NCBI GenBank assembly: GCA_937951875.1
Contig: CALGAN010000016.1
Coordinates: 110,593 to 174,592 of the forward strand
Source of the DNA: an uncultured Alkalilimnicola sp.
GTDB lineage: Bacteria > Pseudomonadota > Gammaproteobacteria > Nitrococcales > AK92
Length of the DNA stretch: 64,000 bases
Direction of reading: 5' to 3'
Program-made: the position numbers and the translations under genes
Shown here: one piece after another, positions 8,216 to 16,363 of the stretch
Layout of the letters: each line of letters opens with the position of its first letter
How positions within the stretch are numbered: position 1 is the stretch's first letter
The notes under the pieces: model-generated
What the model saw: the letters and a program-made list of their open reading frames with translations, nothing else
Database searches by the model: none
What the model was told of the DNA's origin: nothing

Positions 8216-9739
8216 TTAGCCGAGACGTTTGCGTTCGTTCGACGAGGCGATACCCATGGCTTCTCGGTACTTTGCCACAGTTCGCCGCGCGACGTTGATA
8301 CCCTCGCTCTGCAGCAGCTCGGTGAGCTTGCTGTCGGAGAGGGGATTCGCCGGATCTTCCGCCGCGATCAGGCGGCGGATTCGGGCTCGAATGGCGGTGG
8401 CGGAGCACTCCTCGCCGTCCACCGTCATGACGTGACTTGAGAAGAAATATTTGAACTCGAAAGTCCCGCGCGGGGTGTGCATATATTTCTGGGTGGTGAT
8501 GCGGGAAATGGTGGATTCATGCATCCCCACCTCTTCCGCCACCTCGCGCAGCACCAGCGGCTTCATGTACTCGTCGCCGTGCTCGAGGAACGCCTGCTGG
8601 TGAGCGACGATGCAGCGCGCCACCTTGAGCAGCGTCTCGTTGCGCGAGCGCAGGCTCTTGATGAACCAGCGCGCCTCCTGCAGATGGCTGCGCAGGGTGG
8701 CGTTGTCGGCGCTGTTGTCGGCGCGCCGGATCAGGCTGGCGTAATAGCTGTTGATGCGGATGCGCGGCGTGGCCTCCTGGTTGAGTTCCACCCGCCACAC
8801 GCCCTGCACCTTGCGCACCAGCACGTCGGGGATCACGTACTCGGTGCGCTGCGGCGCCAGCCGGCTGCCCGGACGCGGGTCCAAGGTCTGGATCAGCGCG
8901 ATCACCGCCTGCAGCTCGTCCTGCGACAGCTTCATCTTGCGCATGAGCTGGCTGTACTGGCGATTGACCAGCAGCTCCAGGTACTGATCGACTAGGCGGA
9001 TGGCCGCTTCCCGCCAGGGGGAATCGATGTCGCCGTGCCTGAGCTGGATCAGCAGCGCCTCGCGCGGGTTGCGCGCGGCCACGCCCAGCGGATCGAAGCG
9101 CTGGATGCGGGCGAGCACCGCCGCGATCTCGTCCAGCTCCACCTCCCACTCACTGGGCAGGGCCGCCTGGATGTCTTCCAGCGACGATCCCAGGTAGCCG
9201 TCGTCCTGCACCGCGTCGATGATCGCCTCGGCGATGGCCATGTCGCGCTCGGTGAAGTGGCTCAGGTTGGCTTGCCAGAGCAGGTGCGCGCGCAGGCCGT
9301 CGCTGGCGTCGCTCTGGTTCTCCAGCGGGTCGAAGTCGTCCTCGGGATCGCCGGCGCTGTAAGCGGTGGAGCCGTCGTAGATGGCGTCCCAGTCGGTGTC
9401 GATCGGTAGCTCGTCGGGGATGCTGTCGGTCGACGGCTGGCTGTCGGCGTAATCGTCGAAGGCGACCTCGGCCTCGGCCGGTGCCGCCGCCTCGAGGCTG
9501 TCGCCGACCGGCGCGGCCTCGACCGCGCCCGGCTCGTCGTCATCGAGCAGCTCGAAGCCGTCGTTCGCATCGCCGTCCTCGGCCACCTCGAGCATGAGGT
9601 TGGAATCGAGGATCTGCTGGATCTCCAACTGCAGGTCCAGCGTGGACAGCTGCAGCAAACGAATGGCCTGCTGCAGCTGCGGGGTCATCGTCAGCTGCTG
9701 GCCGAGTTTGAGTTGCAGGGACTGCTTGAGGCTCGACAT
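8216..9739 (-). CDS. rpoN: RNA polymerase sigma-54 factor
   Basis: A 507-residue RpoN with all three regions. The glutamine-rich N-terminus (LGQQLTMTPQLQQAIRLLQ) contacts the activator ATPase. A long acidic linker follows (about residues 50-130). The core-binding domain comes next, and the C-terminal DNA-binding region ends in the RpoN box ARRTVAKYREAMGI that reads the -24 element. It directs transcription of nitrogen, pilus and motility genes with enhancer-binding proteins. It is set 133 nt from lptB, with a plausible promoter of its own in that gap. Confidence 0.97.
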   Translation of the reverse strand: MSSLKQSLQLKLGQQLTMTPQLQQAIRLLQLSTLDLQLEIQQILDSNLMLEVAEDGDANDGFELLDDDEPGAVEAAPVGDSLEAAAPAEAEVAFDDYADSQPSTDSIPDELPIDTDWDAIYDGSTAYSAGDPEDDFDPLENQSDASDGLRAHLLWQANLSHFTERDMAIAEAIIDAVQDDGYLGSSLEDIQAALPSEWEVELDEIAAVLARIQRFDPLGVAARNPREALLIQLRHGDIDSPWREAAIRLVDQYLELLVNRQYSQLMRKMKLSQDELQAVIALIQTLDPRPGSRLAPQRTEYVIPDVLVRKVQGVWRVELNQEATPRIRINSYYASLIRRADNSADNATLRSHLQEARWFIKSLRSRNETLLKVARCIVAHQQAFLEHGDEYMKPLVLREVAEEVGMHESTISRITTQKYMHTPRGTFEFKYFFSSHVMTVDGEECSATAIRARIRRLIAAEDPANPLSDSKLTELLQSEGINVARRTVAKYREAMGIASSNERKRLG

Positions 9740-9806
9740 GGTGGGCAGTCCTGCTCAGGGCCGAGAACTGGCGACGAGTTGTGGTTTCACGGAATACAAC
9801 ATGGCG

Positions 9807-9834
9807 CTCATAGAGATCCTAGCCCAAAGGTCAG
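9807..9834 (-). promoter_or_regulatory. Candidate sigma-70 promoter for rpoN
   Basis: On the minus strand, CTGACC (9829-9834) and TATGAG (9807-9812) are separated by 16 nt, each matching the sigma-70 consensus at 4 of 6 positions. It lies in the 133-nt gap between lptB and rpoN, about 70 nt upstream of the rpoN ATG. This is a consensus match only. Confidence 0.35.
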
Positions 9835-9872
9835 CGTTAGAGAACGCCGCCGAGGCGTCGGTGCTTGCGCGG

Positions 9873-10598
9873 TCAAAGACGGAACTGCTCGCCGAGATAA
9901 ATCTCCCGGACCCGTTGATTTTCGAGAATCTCCTGGGGGGTGCCGACCGCGATGATACGGCCTTCGCCCAGGATGTAGGCGCGATCGCAGATGCCAAGGG
10001 TTTCGCGCACGTTGTGATCGGTGATCAGCACGCCGATGCCGCGCTTGGCCAGATGATGGATGATTTGCTGGATATCTACCACCGATATGGGGTCGACGCC
10101 GGCGAACGGCTCGTCGAGCAGCACGAACTGCGGGTTGGCGGCGAGCGCGCGGGCGATCTCCACCCGACGCCGCTCGCCGCCGGAGAGGCTGATGCCGAGC
10201 GAGTCGCGTAGGTGGGTGACGTGGAACTCCTGCAGCAGCTCGTCGAGAACCCGCCGCCGGCCGGCGGCGTCCAGATCCTTGCGCAGCTCCAGCACCGCCA
10301 TCAGGTTCTCGGCGACGGTGAGCTTGCGGAACACCGAGGCTTCCTGCGGCAGGTAGCCGATGCCCCGGCGGGCGCGCACGTGCATCGGCTGGTCGGTGAT
10401 GTCCTCGCCGCGCAGCTCGATGCGGCCGCCGTCGGGACGGATCAGGCCGACGATCATGTAGAAGCAGGTGGTCTTGCCCGCGCCGTTGGGGCCGAGCAGG
10501 CCGACGATCTCTCCGGCGCCGACCTCCAGCGAGGCGTCGCGCACCACCTGCCGACGGCGATAGCTTTTCGCCAGTCCCTGCGCTACCAGCTGGCTCAT
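9873..10598 (-). CDS. lptB: LPS export ABC transporter ATPase LptB
   Basis: A 241-residue ABC ATPase. Walker A is GPNGAGKT, the signature is LSGGERRRVEIARAL and Walker B is FVLLDEPFAGVDP; the length matches E. coli LptB. It drives extraction of LPS from the inner membrane with LptFG (not in this window) and passes it to LptC and LptA. The start overlaps the lptA stop by 4 nt. The gene order lptC-lptA-lptB-rpoN is the standard one. Confidence 0.97.
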   Translation of the reverse strand: MSQLVAQGLAKSYRRRQVVRDASLEVGAGEIVGLLGPNGAGKTTCFYMIVGLIRPDGGRIELRGEDITDQPMHVRARRGIGYLPQEASVFRKLTVAENLMAVLELRKDLDAAGRRRVLDELLQEFHVTHLRDSLGISLSGGERRRVEIARALAANPQFVLLDEPFAGVDPISVVDIQQIIHHLAKRGIGVLITDHNVRETLGICDRAYILGEGRIIAVGTPQEILENQRVREIYLGEQFRL

Positions 10599-11128
10599 TG
10601 CCGCGGCCGCTCCGTCGTTGCGGGCTGGTCCGGCTTCTGCTCGGGCACGTAGATCATGCGGATGCGCTCCCGCCCTTGGGGATCGCCGCTGGCGGTGATC
10701 AGCTCGCGGCTCATGTCGTAGCGGATGGTCTCGCCGCTGAACGAGTTGCGGCCCTGGGTGAGGGTGGCGCCGCCCTTGAGCGTGATGTGGCCGCCGTCGG
10801 TGGCCACGTATTCCATATAGGGGGCGCGGGCGTCGATGTATTCCTGCTGGCCGTCGAGCAGCTCGCGGAAGGTAACCTCGCGCCCTTCGGCGACGGCCTT
10901 GACCAGCTCGCCTTTGGCGTTGGTGTGCACCGTCATCTTGTCGGCGGTCAGGCGGGTGGTGCCTTGGGTCAGCACCACGTTGCCGGTATAGACGCTGATG
11001 CCTTTGGCCATGTCGCGCTCGGCCTGGTCCGATTCCAGCTCGGCCTGCTTCGTGCGATCGCTTTTCAGGGCCCAGGCCGGCGCGCAGCCGAGCGCGAGCA
11101 GCAGCAGGCTAATGGCGAGTCGGCTCAT
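10595..11128 (-). CDS. lptA: LPS transport periplasmic bridge protein LptA
   Basis: A 177-residue protein with an N-terminal signal peptide (MSRLAISLLLLALGCAPAWA) followed by an OstA-type beta-jellyroll. Conserved strands such as GISVYTGNVVLTQGTTRLTADKMTV and the ITLKGGATLTQGRNSFSGETIRYD block are visible. LptA subunits form the periplasmic bridge carrying LPS from LptC to LptD. It overlaps lptC by 20 nt and lptB by 4 nt, so all three are likely to be co-translated. Confidence 0.95.
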   Translation of the reverse strand: MSRLAISLLLLALGCAPAWALKSDRTKQAELESDQAERDMAKGISVYTGNVVLTQGTTRLTADKMTVHTNAKGELVKAVAEGREVTFRELLDGQQEYIDARAPYMEYVATDGGHITLKGGATLTQGRNSFSGETIRYDMSRELITASGDPQGRERIRMIYVPEQKPDQPATTERPRQ

Positions 11129-11687
11129 AGCGTCCCTTTACCTCGGATAGCAGTTGGTAGCGATCCTGATCGAGATAGACCCGCCCGCCGACCCCGGTCA
11201 GCCAGCCGGCTTCGTGGTCGATGCGCACCGGCGCGTCGGTTTCGGCGTACTGATCGTTGGGGCGCAGCCGCACGTCCCGGGTGGTCAGCGTCACCGCGCG
11301 GTTGTGTGCCGACGCCGGCCGACGCAGCTCCACCGCGCCCAGCAGCTCGCCCTGGTCGCCGCCGGCCCAGAGCCGGCCGCGCTCGGCCGTGCCGTACCAG
11401 GGGGCGCCCTCGGCGGTGTAGAACACCATGCGCGGCGCGGCGATGGTCGAAACGCCGTCCTTGACGTAATGCAGCAGGCGCTCGCCCTCGACCCGGTAGC
11501 GCCACCGGCCGCTGTCATCGGCGCTGTGCAGGACGAAGCCGCGCAGATAGTAATCGGTTTCGGCTTCCTCGCCCTGCGCCAGGGCCGGCTGCGGTTGCCC
11601 GTTGTCCTCCGACAGCCACCAGCCTAGCCCGATCAGCAAGGCGATCACCAGCAGCGGAAACAGGTAGCGGCGGAGTTTGCGCATCAT
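11109..11687 (-). CDS. lptC: LPS export inner-membrane protein LptC
   Basis: A 192-residue bitopic protein. One N-terminal transmembrane segment (about residues 6-25, YLFPLLVIALLIGLGWWLS) is followed by a periplasmic LptC domain with YYLRGFVLHSADDSGRWRYRVEG. LptC receives LPS from LptBFG and hands it to LptA. In most gammaproteobacteria kdsC separates kdsD from lptC; here only 12 nt lie between the kdsD stop and this start, so kdsC is absent from the site. Confidence 0.92.
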   Translation of the reverse strand: MMRKLRRYLFPLLVIALLIGLGWWLSEDNGQPQPALAQGEEAETDYYLRGFVLHSADDSGRWRYRVEGERLLHYVKDGVSTIAAPRMVFYTAEGAPWYGTAERGRLWAGGDQGELLGAVELRRPASAHNRAVTLTTRDVRLRPNDQYAETDAPVRIDHEAGWLTGVGGRVYLDQDRYQLLSEVKGRYEPTRH

Positions 11688-11699
11688 GCCCCGCGCCGT

Positions 11700-12713
11700 C
11701 TAGACCACGCCGGCCCGCAGCAGGTCGTGCATGTTGAGGGCGCCGATCACGCGCTGCTGCTCGTCCACCACCAGCACGGCGCTGATCTTGCGCTCCTCCA
11801 TCAGGGTTACTGCCTCCACGGCCAGCATGCCCGGCCGCACGGTCTGGGGATTGACTGTCATCACGTCGGCGATGCGGGCGGTGTTCAGGTCGACGCCGCG
11901 ATCCAGGCTGCGGCGCAAGTCGCCGTCGGTGAACACGCCCAGTAGATGATCGTCGGCGTCGACCACGGCGGTCATTCCCAGGCCCTTGCGGCTCATCTCC
12001 AGCAGCGCCTCGCGCAGTGGCGTCTCCGGCCCGACCCGCGGGATGCGCTCGCCGGTGTGCATGATGTCGTCGATCAGCAGCAGCAGCCGCCGGCCCAGCC
12101 GGCCGCCCGGGTGGGAGCGGGCGAAGTCGTCGGCGGTGAAGCCGCGCGCTTCCAGCAGCGCCACCGCCAGCGCATCGCCCATGGCGAGGGCGGCGGTGGT
12201 ACTGGAGGTCGGCGCCAGCCCCAGCGGGCAGGCCTCGCGCGCCACGCTCACATCGATATTGGCGGTGGCGGCCTTGGCCAGCGTGGAGCGCGGATTGCCG
12301 GTGAGCGTGATGAGCGGCACCTGCAGCCGCTTGATCAGCGGCAGGATGGTGATGATCTCCGAGGTCTCGCCGGAGTTGGAGATCGCCAGCACCACGTCGT
12401 CGGCGGTGATCATGCCCAGATCGCCATGGCTGGCCTCGCCGGGATGCACGAAGAACGCCGGCGTGCCGGTGCTGGCCAGGGTCGCGGCGATCTTGCTGCC
12501 GATGTGTCCGGATTTGCCCATGCCGATGACCACCACGCGGCCATGGCAGTTCAGCATGAGCCGGCAAGCGCGCACGAACTCGTCGCCGATCCGGCTGGTC
12601 AGCACGCGCACGGCTTCGGCCTCGGTTTCGAGCACCGCGACGGCCAGCTCGGCCAGCCGCTGGTCGGTTACCCGTTCGCGGTCGCCGCCGCGCACTTGTT
12701 CGGTTTTAACCAC
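11700..12713 (-). CDS. kdsD: Arabinose-5-phosphate isomerase KdsD
   Basis: The enzyme interconverts ribulose-5-phosphate and arabinose-5-phosphate, the first step to KDO for LPS. An N-terminal SIS domain carries GMGKSGHIGSKIAATLASTG, HPGEASHGDLGM and ISNSGETSEI, and two CBS domains follow to the MHDLLRAGVV end, as in E. coli KdsD. The start is uncertain. A GTG at 12713 has GAGGA 10 nt upstream and gives 337 residues, close to the usual 325-330. ATGs at 12779 or 12863 would add Arg-rich, unconserved sequence. It heads the lpt-rpoN operon and is divergent from mlaF. Confidence 0.93.
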   Translation of the reverse strand: MVKTEQVRGGDRERVTDQRLAELAVAVLETEAEAVRVLTSRIGDEFVRACRLMLNCHGRVVVIGMGKSGHIGSKIAATLASTGTPAFFVHPGEASHGDLGMITADDVVLAISNSGETSEIITILPLIKRLQVPLITLTGNPRSTLAKAATANIDVSVAREACPLGLAPTSSTTAALAMGDALAVALLEARGFTADDFARSHPGGRLGRRLLLLIDDIMHTGERIPRVGPETPLREALLEMSRKGLGMTAVVDADDHLLGVFTDGDLRRSLDRGVDLNTARIADVMTVNPQTVRPGMLAVEAVTLMEERKISAVLVVDEQQRVIGALNMHDLLRAGVV

Positions 12714-12934
12714 GGTATGCACGTCCTCGTTGAGCGGGCGGAAGGCGCGCACTCGGCGCCGGCTCCGCCGGTATCGCATATTGGAAGCCAATGCCGGTGC
12801 CAATCGCAACGGCTGCGGTGGCGCCGGCCGCGCGCAGCCGCAGCGGTCCGGAGCCGCGGCCACCTTAAATCGACTGGATTTTCGGTGCCGTTAACCAGAT
12901 CAAGACCTTGCCAGCGTCGCCGCGGCAGGGCTAT

Positions 12935-12964
12935 TTGACTCGCGAGCCTGCCTTACCGGATACT
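12935..12964 (+). promoter_or_regulatory. Candidate promoter of the mla operon
   Basis: TTGACT (12935-12940) and GATACT (12959-12964) lie 18 nt apart, about 90 nt upstream of the mlaF ATG. They match consensus at 5/6 and 4/6. The kdsD-mlaF intergenic region (12714-13052, 339 nt if kdsD starts at its GTG) is divergent, so it must also hold the kdsD promoter, for which I see no convincing pair. I see no gene or large repeat in this stretch. Confidence 0.45.
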
Positions 12965-13052
12965 CCACCGGGCGTTTTGCGCCTCTCGCCGAGTCAGAAT
13001 GCGTCTTCCGAAAAGACCTGGCCGGTCCCTGCCCGCTGAGAACCGGATAACT

Positions 13053-13880
13053 ATGACGAACGCTCCCGAACGGCGGGTCTCCGACGTGCTGGTAGAGATC
13101 CGCGACCTGCACTTCTCGCGCGGTCCTCGCAAGATCTTCGACGGCGTCGATCTGGATATCCGCCGCGGCAAGGTCACTGCCATCATGGGGCCCAGCGGCA
13201 CCGGCAAGACCACGCTGCTGCGGCTGATCGGCGGGCAGCTGCGGCCGGATCGCGGCACCATCAAGGTCGACGGCGTCGACGTCCACCAGCTCTCGCGCGG
13301 CGAGCTGTACGCGCTGCGCCGGCGCATGGGCATGCTGTTCCAGAGCGGTGCGCTGTTCACCGATCTCAATGTATTCGACAACGTCGCCTATCCGCTGCGC
13401 GAGCACACCCGCCTGCCGGAGTCGCTGATCCGTCATCTGGTGCTGATGAAACTGCACGCGGTGGGCCTGCGCAGCGCCCGTCATCTGTATCCGGCCGAGC
13501 TGTCCGGCGGTATGGCCCGGCGCGTGGCGCTGGCGCGGGCGATCGCCCTCGATCCGATGATGGTGATGTACGACGAGCCGTTCTCCGGCCAGGACCCGAT
13601 CTCCATGGGCGTGCTGGTGCAGCTGATCCGCCTGCTGAACGACGCGCTGGGGCTGACCAGCATCGTGGTGTCGCACGACGTGCAGGAAACCGCGGCGATC
13701 TCCGATTGGATCTACATCATCTCCGGCGGCAAGGTGGTCGAGTCCGGCCCGCCCGATGCGCTGTTCCGCTCCGAGTCGGCCTGGGCGCGGCAGTTCATGC
13801 ACGCCATGCCGGACGGTCCGGTGCCGTTCCACTATCCCGGTCCGGATTACGAAACCGATCTGCTGGGGAGTGCGCGATGA
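13053..13880 (+). CDS. mlaF: Phospholipid ABC transporter ATPase MlaF
   Basis: A 275-residue ABC ATPase of the Mla system, which moves phospholipids between inner and outer membranes and keeps the outer leaflet asymmetric. Walker A is GPSGTGKTTLL, the signature is LSGGMARRVALARA and Walker B is MMVMYDEPFSGQDP. The ATG at 13053 gives the family N-terminus; an in-frame ATG at 12999 would add 18 residues with no support. It is the first gene of mlaFEDCB, and its stop overlaps the mlaE ATG (ATGA). Confidence 0.96.
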   Translation: MTNAPERRVSDVLVEIRDLHFSRGPRKIFDGVDLDIRRGKVTAIMGPSGTGKTTLLRLIGGQLRPDRGTIKVDGVDVHQLSRGELYALRRRMGMLFQSGALFTDLNVFDNVAYPLREHTRLPESLIRHLVLMKLHAVGLRSARHLYPAELSGGMARRVALARAIALDPMMVMYDEPFSGQDPISMGVLVQLIRLLNDALGLTSIVVSHDVQETAAISDWIYIISGGKVVESGPPDALFRSESAWARQFMHAMPDGPVPFHYPGPDYETDLLGSAR

Positions 13881-14653
13881 TCGAGTGGCTGCGTCGCTTG
13901 GGCGCGACGACCCTGGGCAGTCTGGGACGGCTCGGTCGTGGCACGCTGTTCCTGCTCAACGGCGTCGCCGGCTTGCCGAGCCTGCTGCGGCGGCCGGGGC
14001 TGGTGGTGGCCCAGCTGTATTCCATCGGTGTGCTGTCGCTGCTGATCATCGTGGTGTCCGGCCTGTTCGTCGGCATGGTGCTGGGGTTGCAGGGCTACTA
14101 CACCCTGGTCGACTTCGGCACCGCCGAGCGGGTCGGGCAGCTGGCCGCGCTGTCGCTGACCCGCGAGCTGGGGCCGGTGGTCACCGCGCTGCTGTTCGCC
14201 GGCCGGGCCGGTTCGGCGCTGACCGCCGAGATCGGTCTGATGAAAGCCACCGAGCAGCTCTCCAGCATGGAAATGATGGCGGTGGACCCGTACCGGCGCA
14301 TCATCGCGCCGCGCCTGCTGGCCGGTTTCATCGCCATGCCGCTGCTGGCGCTGATCTTCAATTTCCTGGGCGTGATCGGCGCCTACCTGGTGGCGGTGGA
14401 AATGGTCGGCATCGACGCCGGCGCCTTCTGGGCGCAGATGCAGGCCAACGTCAGCTTCGTCGACGACGTGATCAACGGCACGATCAAGAGTGTGGTGTTC
14501 GGCTTGGTGGCGACCTGGATCGCGCTGTTCGAAGGCTATGACGCGCCGCCCACCAGCGAGGGCGTGAGCCGCGCCACCACACGCACCGTCGTCAATACTT
14601 CGCTGGCGGTTCTGGGGCTGGATTTCATCCTCACCGCCTTGATGTTCGATTAA
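13877..14653 (+). CDS. mlaE: Phospholipid ABC transporter permease MlaE
   Basis: A 258-residue integral membrane protein with about five or six hydrophobic segments, for example IGVLSLLIIVVSGLFVGMVLGL and LLAGFIAMPLLALIFNFLGVI. The MlaE family block LTRELGPVVTALLFAGRAGSALTAEIG is present (about residues 93-117). It forms the permease dimer above the MlaF ATPases and below the MlaD hexamer. The start is fixed by the 4-nt overlap with mlaF and by the conserved length. Confidence 0.96.
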   Translation: MIEWLRRLGATTLGSLGRLGRGTLFLLNGVAGLPSLLRRPGLVVAQLYSIGVLSLLIIVVSGLFVGMVLGLQGYYTLVDFGTAERVGQLAALSLTRELGPVVTALLFAGRAGSALTAEIGLMKATEQLSSMEMMAVDPYRRIIAPRLLAGFIAMPLLALIFNFLGVIGAYLVAVEMVGIDAGAFWAQMQANVSFVDDVINGTIKSVVFGLVATWIALFEGYDAPPTSEGVSRATTRTVVNTSLAVLGLDFILTALMFD

Positions 14654-14667
14654 ACACAGGGACCACC

Positions 14668-15135
14668 ATGCAGAACTCGCGCACCGTGGAGATCTGGGTC
14701 GGGCTGTTCGTCGCCCTGGGGCTGGCCGCTTTGTTCGGGCTGGCCTTGCGGGTGAGCCACCTCAACGAATTCCGCAACGGCGACGGCTACCGGCTGACCG
14801 CTTACTTCGACAATATCGGCGGTCTGAAGAAGGGCTCGCCGGTGACCATGGCCGGGGTCAAGGTCGGTCAGGTGGAGAGCATTCGCTTCGATCAGCAGTA
14901 CTACAAGGCGAGGGTGGAGCTGATCATCCGTTCCGACGTCGATCGCCTGCCGAAGGACACCAACGCCCGGATCATGACCTCCGGTCTGCTGGGCGAGCAG
15001 TACATCGGCCTGGAACCCGGCGCCGAGGACGACTATCTAACCGACGGCGATCTGATCGCTCATACCCAGTCGGCGTTGGTGCTGGAGCAGATCATCGGTC
15101 AGTTCCTGTACAGCACCGCGGCGGGCGACAAGTAG
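14668..15135 (+). CDS. mlaD: Mla system MCE-domain protein MlaD
   Basis: A 155-residue protein with one N-terminal transmembrane helix (about 9-27) and a single MCE domain, recognised by AYFDNIGGLKKGSPVTMAGVKVGQVESI and by SGLLGEQYIGLEPG. MlaD hexamers form the periplasmic lipid-binding ring of MlaFEDB. It starts 15 nt after mlaE. The length fits the short MlaD of gammaproteobacteria. Confidence 0.95.
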   Translation: MQNSRTVEIWVGLFVALGLAALFGLALRVSHLNEFRNGDGYRLTAYFDNIGGLKKGSPVTMAGVKVGQVESIRFDQQYYKARVELIIRSDVDRLPKDTNARIMTSGLLGEQYIGLEPGAEDDYLTDGDLIAHTQSALVLEQIIGQFLYSTAAGDK

Positions 15136-15151
15136 TTAGAGGATGACGCGC

Positions 15152-15772
15152 ATGCGAACGATCAAACGATGGCTGGCCGTCTGGGTGATGGCGTTCGGTC
15201 TGGCCGGGTTGGCGGCGGCGCAGGAAGCCGCGCAATCGCCCGAAGCCCTGGTCAAGGACACCACCGAGAAAGTGCTGGCGGCGCTCGAGAATCATCAGGA
15301 CGAGATCAAGGCCAACCCGCAGGCGGTGATGCCGCTGGTGCGCGACATCGTGTTGCCGCAGTTCGATTTCGTGCAGATGAGCAAGCTGGTGTTGGCGCGC
15401 AACTGGCGCGAGGCCAGCCCCGAGCAGCAGCAGCGCTTCGTCGAGGAGTTCCGCGAGCTGTTGATCCGTACCTACGGCACCTCGCTGTCGCAGTACTCCG
15501 GGCAGAAGGTCAACTACCTGCCCAATCCGCCCTCGCCGCAGCCCGACCGCGCCACCGTGCGCACCGAGATCGTGCAGCCGAGCGGACCGCCCATTCCGGT
15601 GGTCTACCAGCTGCGCCAGGGCAAGGACGGTTGGAAGGTGTTCGACGTGGTGATCGAAGGCGTGAGCCTGGTGCAGAACTATCGCAGCACCTTCAACTCC
15701 GAGATCCAGCAGGGCGGCATCGACGGCTTGATCAGCAAGCTGTCGGAGCGCAATCGCCAGGGGCGGAGCTGA
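15152..15772 (+). CDS. mlaC: Periplasmic phospholipid shuttle MlaC
   Basis: A 206-residue protein with a signal peptide ending near GLAAAQEAA, then an MlaC/Ttg2D domain (DIVLPQFDFVQMSKLVLARNW, then TYGTSLSQYSGQKV). It ferries phospholipid between MlaA at the outer membrane and MlaD. Two in-frame ATGs are close together: the one at 15143 directly abuts GAGG (15139-15142), while the one at 15152 has a 9-nt spacer and is therefore preferred. The stop overlaps the mlaB ATG by one nucleotide. Confidence 0.93.
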   Translation: MRTIKRWLAVWVMAFGLAGLAAAQEAAQSPEALVKDTTEKVLAALENHQDEIKANPQAVMPLVRDIVLPQFDFVQMSKLVLARNWREASPEQQQRFVEEFRELLIRTYGTSLSQYSGQKVNYLPNPPSPQPDRATVRTEIVQPSGPPIPVVYQLRQGKDGWKVFDVVIEGVSLVQNYRSTFNSEIQQGGIDGLISKLSERNRQGRS

Positions 15773-16086
15773 TGGCGGACGCCAGGCTCGAGCGCGACGC
15801 CCAGAGCGGCGAATACTGGCTGGTGGGGGAGCTCAGCTTCCAGACCGTGCCGGCGCTGGTCGAACAGGGGGCGCGGCTGCTGGCCGAGACGTCGGAGCTG
15901 CGCATCAACCTGGGTCGCGTCAGCCGCTCCGACAGCGCCGGCGTGGCGCTGCTCACCGAGTGGGTGCGGCTGGCGCGTCAGCGCGGCCGCCGCATCCGCC
16001 TGATCGGGCTGCCGGAGCAGATGCGCGCCATCGTTCGGGTGTGCGGGCTCGAGCACGTGTTGCCGTTCGAAACCGGCGTATCTTAA
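15772..16086 (+). CDS. mlaB: STAS-domain protein MlaB
   Basis: A 104-residue cytoplasmic STAS-domain protein. The domain core reads INLGRVSRSDSAGVALLTEWVRLAR, with the Ser/Asp-Ser-Ala-Gly loop typical of MlaB and anti-anti-sigma folds. MlaB binds MlaF and is needed for assembly and activity of the transporter. It is translationally coupled to mlaC (TGATG) and ends the mla cluster; ibaG starts 37 nt later. Confidence 0.9.
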   Translation: MADARLERDAQSGEYWLVGELSFQTVPALVEQGARLLAETSELRINLGRVSRSDSAGVALLTEWVRLARQRGRRIRLIGLPEQMRAIVRVCGLEHVLPFETGVS

Positions 16087-16123
16087 TTTCCTGCCGAATA
16101 GATGTTTTTGAGCTGATCGAATT

Positions 16124-16363
16124 ATGGATCCCCAGCAGATCAAGGCGTTGATCGAAGCCGGGCTGCCCGGCGCCAGCGCGCACGTGGTCAGCAACGACGG
16201 CGTTCATTTCCAGGCGCGCATCGTCTGCGCCGCGTTCGAAGGCAAGCCCCTGATCCAGCGCCATCGCATGGTGAACGCGCTGTTGCAGGAGTACCTCGAC
16301 AGCGGCGCGGTGCATGCCATTTCCCTGACCACCCTAACCCCCGAGCAAGCGGCGCAGGCCTGA
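16124..16363 (+). CDS. ibaG: BolA-family iron-sulfur protein IbaG
   Basis: A 79-residue BolA-like protein (YrbA/IbaG) in its usual place before murA. Visible family features are the start MDPQQIKALIEAGLPGA, the invariant histidine in LIQRHRMVNALL, and VHAISLTTLTPEQ near the end. IbaG pairs with monothiol glutaredoxin in Fe-S cluster handling and is linked to acid stress. It overlaps the murA ATG by one nucleotide. Confidence 0.93.
   Translation: MDPQQIKALIEAGLPGASAHVVSNDGVHFQARIVCAAFEGKPLIQRHRMVNALLQEYLDSGAVHAISLTTLTPEQAAQA

Noticed and set aside
12714..12863. Longer KdsD starting at ATG 12863 or 12779
   Set aside because: The added sequence is Arg/Pro-rich, not conserved in the family, and lacks a ribosome site; the GTG at 12713 fits better, though this is not certain.
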